Assembly (NCBI GenBank): GCA_029261155.1
Contig: JAJDBW010000020.1
Span: forward strand, 1-35,673
From: Nitrospirota bacterium
Lineage (GTDB): Bacteria > Nitrospirota > Nitrospiria > SBBL01 > JAADHI01
Reading direction: 5' to 3'
Length of the DNA: 35,673 nt
Position 1 is the first letter of the stretch, and the number at the start of each line of letters is the position of its first letter. Below are positions 31,501 through 35,673 of this stretch, in pieces. Both the position numbers and the translations under genes were made by a program. The notes under the pieces are model-generated. The model was not told the DNA's origin, ran no database searches, and saw only the letters and a program-made list of their open reading frames with translations.

Positions 31501-31527
31501 ATGCTTGTCAAATTTACCAAGGCTTGA
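31501..31527 (+). CDS. Eight-codon leader ORF before HigB
   Basis: ATG at 31501 has the best ribosome site here (AAAGGAAAGGG) and stops at 31525-31527, 4 bases before the toxin start. Its reading would allow translational coupling to the toxin gene, which itself has a poor ribosome site. Translation is not proven. Confidence 0.35.
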   Translation: MLVKFTKA

Positions 31528-31531
31528 TAGA

Positions 31532-31876
31532 ATGATGAACATTAGAGAAATCTCGTGGATTAAACAGGCTCGAAAGGACTTTTTAAAATTTCCTGAAGAG
31601 GTCCAGATCCAAATAAGAACGGCCCTTAATATCGCTTTGCAGGGAGAAAAAGCCGACATTGCTAAACCCTTGGCAATGTTCGGATCGGGCGTATTTGAGA
31701 TTGCCTTACAATATCGAAGCGATGCTTTTCGGGTGGTCTATGCACTGAAAATAGATCAAAACGTATGGGTGATTCATGCGTTTCAGAAGAAATCAAAAAA
31801 AGGCATTCAAACACCAAAGCCGGACCTTGATTTAATCAAGGCCCGGATAAAAGAATTAAGGAAAAAATTAAAATGA
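31532..31876 (+). CDS. higB: HigB/RelE-superfamily toxin, Gp49-like (114 aa)
   Basis: Ribosome-dependent mRNA-cleaving type toxin. The pattern ISWIKQARKDFLKFPEEVQIQI, GSGVFEIALQYRSDAFRVVY, and IHAFQKKSKKGIQTPKPDLD is that of phage-derived Gp49-like/HigB toxins. The basic and aromatic residues at FRVVYAL and FQKKSKKG are the likely active-site surface. The start may be 31532 or 31535. The gene overlaps its antitoxin by four bases. Toxin first, antitoxin second is the usual HigBA order. Confidence 0.88.
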   Translation: MMNIREISWIKQARKDFLKFPEEVQIQIRTALNIALQGEKADIAKPLAMFGSGVFEIALQYRSDAFRVVYALKIDQNVWVIHAFQKKSKKGIQTPKPDLDLIKARIKELRKKLK

Positions 31877-32163
31877 CAGAAGAAATCGAAATTGTTCGCG
31901 GCAGTGATAATGTTTTTCGAGATTTTGGAGATCCCAATGCCGACATTCTATTGGCCAAGGCGAATCTCGCCGCCGAGATCATCGGCGCACTCAACGAAAA
32001 AAAGTTGAAAGGGAAAAAAGCCGTTGCAATCTTAAAGATATCGGAAGGCGACATCTCGCGCATACGCAATGCCGATTTGAAACGATTTACGATTGACCGG
32101 CTTGTCGAAGTCTTAAACCGCCTTTCCTTACACGTAAAAATCAGCGTCACAAAAGCGGCTTAG
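31873..32163 (+). CDS. higA: HigA-family antitoxin, HTH (96 aa)
   Basis: It binds HigB and represses the operon. The start ATGA overlaps the toxin stop. After FGDPNADILLAKANLAAEII comes the helix-turn-helix KLKGKKAVAILKISEGDISRIRNAD, then FTIDRLVEVLNRLSLHVKISV. This layout is the XRE-type antitoxin that pairs with Gp49-like toxins. A complete, co-translated toxin-antitoxin unit next to ssb serves to stabilise the element. Confidence 0.88.
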   Translation: MTEEIEIVRGSDNVFRDFGDPNADILLAKANLAAEIIGALNEKKLKGKKAVAILKISEGDISRIRNADLKRFTIDRLVEVLNRLSLHVKISVTKAA

Positions 32164-32188
32164 AGATCAATAGAAAATAGAGGTAATC

Positions 32189-32380
32189 ATGGAAAAAATA
32201 AAATATATATGTTGGCAAGATGAAAATATGTGGCTGGGTTATCTAGAGGAATTTCCTGACTACATGACTCAAGGTGAAACCAAAAAAGAACTAAAGGATA
32301 ATTTGACAGACGTTTACAACGAATTGAATAGCGGAAATATTCCTTGTGTGAGAAAAGTTGAAGAACTGGAAGTTGCGTGA
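32189..32380 (+). CDS. hicB: HicB-like antitoxin (63 aa)
   Basis: A short HicB: KYICWQDENMWLGYLEEFPD, TQGETKKELKDNLTDVYNEL has the W-x-G-x-x-x-E-x-P and T-x-G-x-T-x-x-E-L motifs of the HicB ribonuclease-H-like domain. It ends without the usual C-terminal DNA-binding part, so it is the small form. AGAGGT precedes the ATG. The stop overlaps the GTG start of the toxin gene. Gene order B then A is one of the two known orders. Confidence 0.82.
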   Translation: MEKIKYICWQDENMWLGYLEEFPDYMTQGETKKELKDNLTDVYNELNSGNIPCVRKVEELEVA

Positions 32381-32553
32381 AAAGGCGAGACTTGATCAAG
32401 AAAATCGAGAAAATGGGATGTGTCCTTTTAAGGCATGGCGGAAATCATGATTGGTATCAAAATTCTGAAACAAAAATTTCTCAGCCCATTCCTCGACATA
32501 AAGAGATTAAGGACTACCTCGCAAGACACATCCTCAAAATGCTAGAAAAATAA
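32377..32553 (+). CDS. hicA: HicA-like mRNA interferase toxin (58 aa)
   Basis: A double-stranded-RNA-binding-fold toxin. The frame from GTG 32377 reads VKRRDLIKKIEKMGCVLLRH, then GGNHDWYQ, and SQPIPRHKEIKDYLARHIL. R-H-G-G-N-H-D is the classic HicA catalytic segment with its His (H24 here), and P-R-H-K-E-I is the conserved second motif. The 58-residue length is normal for HicA. It is short enough to be missed by length-filtered gene finding. It overlaps hicB by four bases (GTGA). Confidence 0.88.
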   Translation: MKRRDLIKKIEKMGCVLLRHGGNHDWYQNSETKISQPIPRHKEIKDYLARHILKMLEK

Positions 32554-32903
32554 TCATAAAAATAATCCTCGCCTCATGTTAACTTTTACGCGAAAGTTGG
32601 CAAGTCGGGGACAAGGAATTCTTCCCGTAACACTCACATAGGAATCTTCGCCAAACATCGACGGTTTCTTATGGCATTCCTCATGCTTGACTGGAAAAAC
32701 TGTTCGATGCCCGTTTAAAATATCTCCTTTTCTAATTTGAAATAAGGTCCTCTTTTTGACTTCTATTTATTTATCTGGCATACCTATGATTTTCGAACTA
32801 TAACTCCGCATAATACCAATATAATGGGTCTTATACAGAAAAATTTTTTATAAGAACAACTTAAGGCTACCTCGTCGGTCGACTTAACGGAACGGAGCAA
32901 GAA
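32554..32903. other. Gene-free stretch between hicA and the zinc-ribbon gene
   Basis: About 350 bases, AT-rich, without a credible ORF. A small palindrome, AACTTTTACGCGAAAGTT, lies near 32581-32598. Nothing else recognisable was seen; the promoter of the next gene should be near its right end. Confidence 0.4.
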
Positions 32904-34199
32904 ATGCAAAGTGATCAGCATCCAACAACGACTGCAGAAGAGTCAGAGAAAAAAGAAAACCAATTAGTAGAGTCACCTGAAGAATCATCAATTAAAGATA
33001 AAGTGAAAGAAAAATGCCCAGCGGGAATCCAAGTAGTAGTCGCATTTACATACTTATTGGCATTAGACACTATTATGGACGCTCTAATGTATGTCAACAG
33101 CTATGGAAATATTGTTTATCGCTTCGATTTTTTCCCGTTTTTGTTAGCCATCCTTGCAGTTTATTTAGCTGTCAACATATATAAAGGGAAAGATTGGGCA
33201 AGGTGGCTGATCACCATAGGCTACGTACTAGGTAGTATAAACATTTTAGGGGTGAAAGTATTGTTGGCTAAACCTGCCTTCGCCATAGTTTTCATACCGG
33301 TAATTCTATTTCTATCTCTCCTATATACGAAGAAAGCAAACTTATACTTTAAAGCGAACAGCCGCAGTATTTCCAAGCCTAATAATTTGGCACGAACTGA
33401 GAAACATAACACAGCGAATTATGATGTGAATGCTCGTGCAGAGGAAGCGTATAAATTCTTGCTTACCCAGAAGGGATATACATTAGAGAAAAAAGACAAC
33501 TGGGTAGTTAAGAAATTGAACGGGGTATTGGTTGCATCCTACTCTCTTGAGGAACTGCGGATTTATACAGGCAGAAAATATTCTTGGAAATTAAATGACT
33601 GTTTTACAGATAAAACAACTGATGAGTCAAAATATAATATTTGTATTCATTGTGGTGCGGAAGTGAATCGGGATTATAGGGCTTGCCCTACTTGCGGAGA
33701 GCATATTCTTTGCACCCATTGTAGTGCTAAATTGAAATTGGAAATCATGCCGGAGTATGGGGATGACGGTAACTATTTTATAAAAATTTGCCCAAATTGC
33801 CAAGATTATCGAGACCAACTTCTGATTGAAATGGATAATCCTAATGGAATTCTTTCTAAAGAAGAAGTATATCAAAAGCTACTGGCACCTAAGGGTTATA
33901 AAGTTTTGAAAAATTATGGGTGGCTCGTGAAAGAGCCGACTGACGAAGAGGTAATAATCAATTCTTTTGAGGAGCTAAAGGATTATACGGACCAGAAATG
34001 TGGCCTAAGGGTAAATGAAGGAGATAATCGTACCCTAACTGAGGAAAAATATAAGCTTTGTATTCATTGTGATACAAAACTAGAATTGGATTACCAAATA
34101 TGTAAAAAATGCGGGGCGGAGATATCTTGTACTTACTGTGGCGCTAATTTGAAACTTAATAATAAGCATTGCGTAAGATGTGGATTGGAAACTGTATGA
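32904..34199 (+). CDS. Membrane protein with duplicated zinc-ribbon module (431 aa)
   Basis: No named family recognised. The first 40 residues are charged. Four hydrophobic helices follow at about 43-65, 72-92, 97-118 and 122-142. The soluble remainder holds a module twice. Each module has a small domain (K-G-Y-x-x-x-K-x-x-x-W-x-V-K then S-x-E-E-L-x-x-Y-T) at about 180-225 and 315-365, and then a double zinc ribbon (CIHCG...CPTCG, CTHCS...CPNC in the first; CIHCD...CKKCG, CTYCG...CVRCG in the second). All ribbon Cys pairs are intact. The gene is AT-rich relative to the transfer operon and stands alone, so it looks like recent cargo. It could be a sensor or membrane scaffold; I claim no function. 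Confidence 0.75.
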   Translation: MQSDQHPTTTAEESEKKENQLVESPEESSIKDKVKEKCPAGIQVVVAFTYLLALDTIMDALMYVNSYGNIVYRFDFFPFLLAILAVYLAVNIYKGKDWARWLITIGYVLGSINILGVKVLLAKPAFAIVFIPVILFLSLLYTKKANLYFKANSRSISKPNNLARTEKHNTANYDVNARAEEAYKFLLTQKGYTLEKKDNWVVKKLNGVLVASYSLEELRIYTGRKYSWKLNDCFTDKTTDESKYNICIHCGAEVNRDYRACPTCGEHILCTHCSAKLKLEIMPEYGDDGNYFIKICPNCQDYRDQLLIEMDNPNGILSKEEVYQKLLAPKGYKVLKNYGWLVKEPTDEEVIINSFEELKDYTDQKCGLRVNEGDNRTLTEEKYKLCIHCDTKLELDYQICKKCGAEISCTYCGANLKLNNKHCVRCGLETV

Positions 34200-34646
34200 T
34201 TTTGAGCCAGTTACCCAGCAAATATATTCACAATTGGGATGAATAGATTCGGGGAAGTATTCACCGAGGGCAACCAATATGAAGGTTTCTAGTCGAATTT
34301 AGTGATCCTAAGGCTCACCCAAAAGTGAAGAATCTAAGATGGCGCCCTTGCCCTCAATGTCTTCCCGTATTTGAGATTTTTTCATCTTTTTAAAACATGC
34401 AGGGTTTCCAGTGCAATTCGTTATTTATATTGAGGTGATCTGTCTTTCAAATGTGCCAGACGAGTCTCAAAACTTGCTAACCATTACAAAAAAATTAGCA
34501 AATGAAGGCAAAGGAGCTCATCCCGACGTTCTAATATGGTCCGATATGATTGAGTTATTATCATCAGGATTCTTCTATATTTTTTGGCTTATTAGCTAAC
34601 ACATTGAGATACTTGACATTAATAAGCAAGGCGATAGACTTAGCCC
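34200..34646. other. Gene-poor stretch before the GGDEF gene
   Basis: AT-rich DNA. A GTG-started 62-codon frame (34411-34599) exists, but has no clear ribosome site or recognisable motif, so I do not call it. TTGACA at 34613-34618 could be a -35 box for the GGDEF gene, with no good -10. The inverted partner of the 1336-1352 motif lies at 34314-34330. Confidence 0.4.
34314..34330. repeat. Inverted partner of the 1336-1352 motif
   Basis: CTCACCCAAAAGTGAAG is the reverse complement of 1336-1352 with one mismatch. Together the two enclose about 33 kb, nearly all of the element-like DNA. The match is short and could be chance or two relic insertion-sequence ends. Confidence 0.3.
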
Positions 34647-35673
34647 ATGGTCAAGGTCTTCATTATCGGTGCCGGGAAGGGCGGAAAAGCCGTACTGAGC
34701 CGACTCATCCAATTTAACTGGATCGAAATTGTAGGCGTCGCGGATCCTAACCCCGAAGCACCGGCCATTGCCATGGCCAGAGAATCGAATATCCCGACCT
34801 TTCTAGAAGACCCTTTTCCCATTCTCCAAAATCTCTCGGTTGACCTGGTTTTCGATCTCACCGGGAATCCGATCATCGAGACAAAACTCCTCAACTTTGC
34901 GGATACTCATTTTGATGTGGCCACGGGGGAGGTCGCCCGGATTTTGTGGGATGTCATCCAGGAACTCGATGATAAAGAGTCTAAGCTCATCAAACAGCTT
35001 GGAGAACACCAGATCCTTCTCGATATCAGCCTCATGCTCTCCACCTCAGAAACGCCTGACCAAATCTTTGAGGCGATTGTTGCCGGGGCCATCCGCATTA
35101 CCGGCATGCCGGCCGGTTCCCTTTCGGTTTACAACAAAGAAAAACAACAGCTCTTCCTCGTAGCGACAAAAGGATTATCATCCGAGTTTTACAAAAACGC
35201 CGTCTATCCGATCCGGCCCGGGGGTCTGACCGAACAGATCCTTTCTGGAAACGAACCGGTCCTGGTCCCGGATATTAACGATTTTCCCGCCTATAGCAAT
35301 CCAATTATCTTGAAAGAAGGGATCCGTTCGCTCATTGCCATCCCCCTCGTTTCGGAAATGGGCCCGGTAGGCATTTTATACGTCGACGATTTCGAGCCCA
35401 GGGATTTCGCCTCCCCTTCTCTCCTGGAAAGCCTTCGGATGCTGTCGGCGCAAGCCGTTATCGCCATTCAAAAACAGCAGGCCTTCGAAAAAATAAAAGA
35501 GTTATCCATCCGCGATCCGCTCACCGGGCTTTACAATCGGCATTATCTCGACAAGGTCATGGTCTCGGAAATCGGCAGGGCCTCCCGTTTAAAAAGCGCG
35601 CTCTCGATCATTATGATCGATGTCGATTATTTTAAACACATAAACGATAAATTTGGCCACCTCGTTGGCGACC
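34647..35673 (+). CDS. Rossmann-GAF-GGDEF protein, partial (runs off the window)
   Basis: Open from ATG 34647 to the end, 342 codons. Residues 1-120 look like a dinucleotide-binding Rossmann domain (VFIIGAGKGGKAVLSRLI then EIVGVADPNPEAPAIAMA). A GAF domain follows at about 140-285 (DISLMLSTSETPDQIFEAIV to GILYVDDFEPRDF). The diguanylate cyclase domain begins with SIRDPLTGLYNRHYLD and IDVDYFKHINDKFGH, and is cut before the GGDEF active-site loop. It would make cyclic di-GMP in response to a ligand. Rossmann fusion to GAF-GGDEF is unusual. Base composition and a long regulatory gene fit chromosomal DNA rather than the element. Confidence 0.85.
   Translation, partial: MVKVFIIGAGKGGKAVLSRLIQFNWIEIVGVADPNPEAPAIAMARESNIPTFLEDPFPILQNLSVDLVFDLTGNPIIETKLLNFADTHFDVATGEVARILWDVIQELDDKESKLIKQLGEHQILLDISLMLSTSETPDQIFEAIVAGAIRITGMPAGSLSVYNKEKQQLFLVATKGLSSEFYKNAVYPIRPGGLTEQILSGNEPVLVPDINDFPAYSNPIILKEGIRSLIAIPLVSEMGPVGILYVDDFEPRDFASPSLLESLRMLSAQAVIAIQKQQAFEKIKELSIRDPLTGLYNRHYLDKVMVSEIGRASRLKSALSIIMIDVDYFKHINDKFGHLVGD

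Noticed and set aside
34411-34599. GTG-started 62-codon ORF before the GGDEF gene
   Set aside because: No good ribosome site and no recognisable motif in AT-rich DNA; kept only as a note.

Overview
This window looks like part of a conjugative plasmid, or of an integrated conjugative element that keeps a plasmid replicon, from a diderm bacterium. The diderm assignment rests on several lipoproteins, a predicted outer-membrane barrel and a VirB-type secretion apparatus. I cannot name the species. No rRNA, tRNA, CRISPR array or integrase was seen. The partial Rossmann-GAF-GGDEF gene at the right edge looks chromosomal, but the window does not show whether it is host DNA or cargo.

Layout. Positions 1-1205 hold a small unknown gene and a frameshifted DUF932 gene. 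Positions 1398-2976 are a complete IS4-family insertion with an 11-bp target duplication. About 3.0-8.0 kb is a scrambled accessory stretch, mostly on the minus strand: two ankyrin-repeat lipoprotein genes (one a chimera with two signal peptides), another lipoprotein, remnants of IS3- and IS256-type transposases, and a 337-bp MITE-like inverted-repeat element. An HU gene follows. A second, intact DUF932 gene and a DUF6573-like gene lie at 8.9-10.3 kb.

The plasmid core spans 10.3-12.9 kb. It has a CTATAG-rich candidate centromere, a small ParA, a ribbon-helix-helix partner, a RepA-like initiator, nine iterons and an AT-rich, DnaA-box-bearing origin candidate. From 13.4 to 30.3 kb lies the mobilisation and transfer block: a repeated-motif DNA-binding-type protein, a 965-bp non-coding stretch that is a candidate oriT, a Replic_Relax (MOBC-like) relaxase candidate, ParB, a winged-helix protein and a VirD4-type coupling protein. 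A tightly overlapping VirB2-B2'-B3-B4-B5-B6-B8-B9-B10 operon follows, then a beta-barrel gene and a 980-aa lipoprotein. No VirB1, VirB7 or VirB11 was found. Positions 30.4-34.2 kb carry a second copy of the small unknown gene, ssb, HigBA and HicBA toxin-antitoxin pairs, and an AT-rich cargo gene for a four-helix membrane protein with duplicated zinc ribbons.

The most notable signal is a leader element present three times on the same strand. One copy precedes small gene 1 plus DUF932, one precedes the intact DUF932, and one precedes small gene 2 plus ssb. Each has a hairpin whose stem differs completely in sequence but stays paired, a T-rich loop ending TTTGTGA or TTTTGA, and a nearly invariant tail. 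It could be a structured leader RNA or attenuator, or an Frpo/ssi-like single-stranded promoter used in a conjugative leading region. All assignments are from reading motifs by eye; no database search was run.
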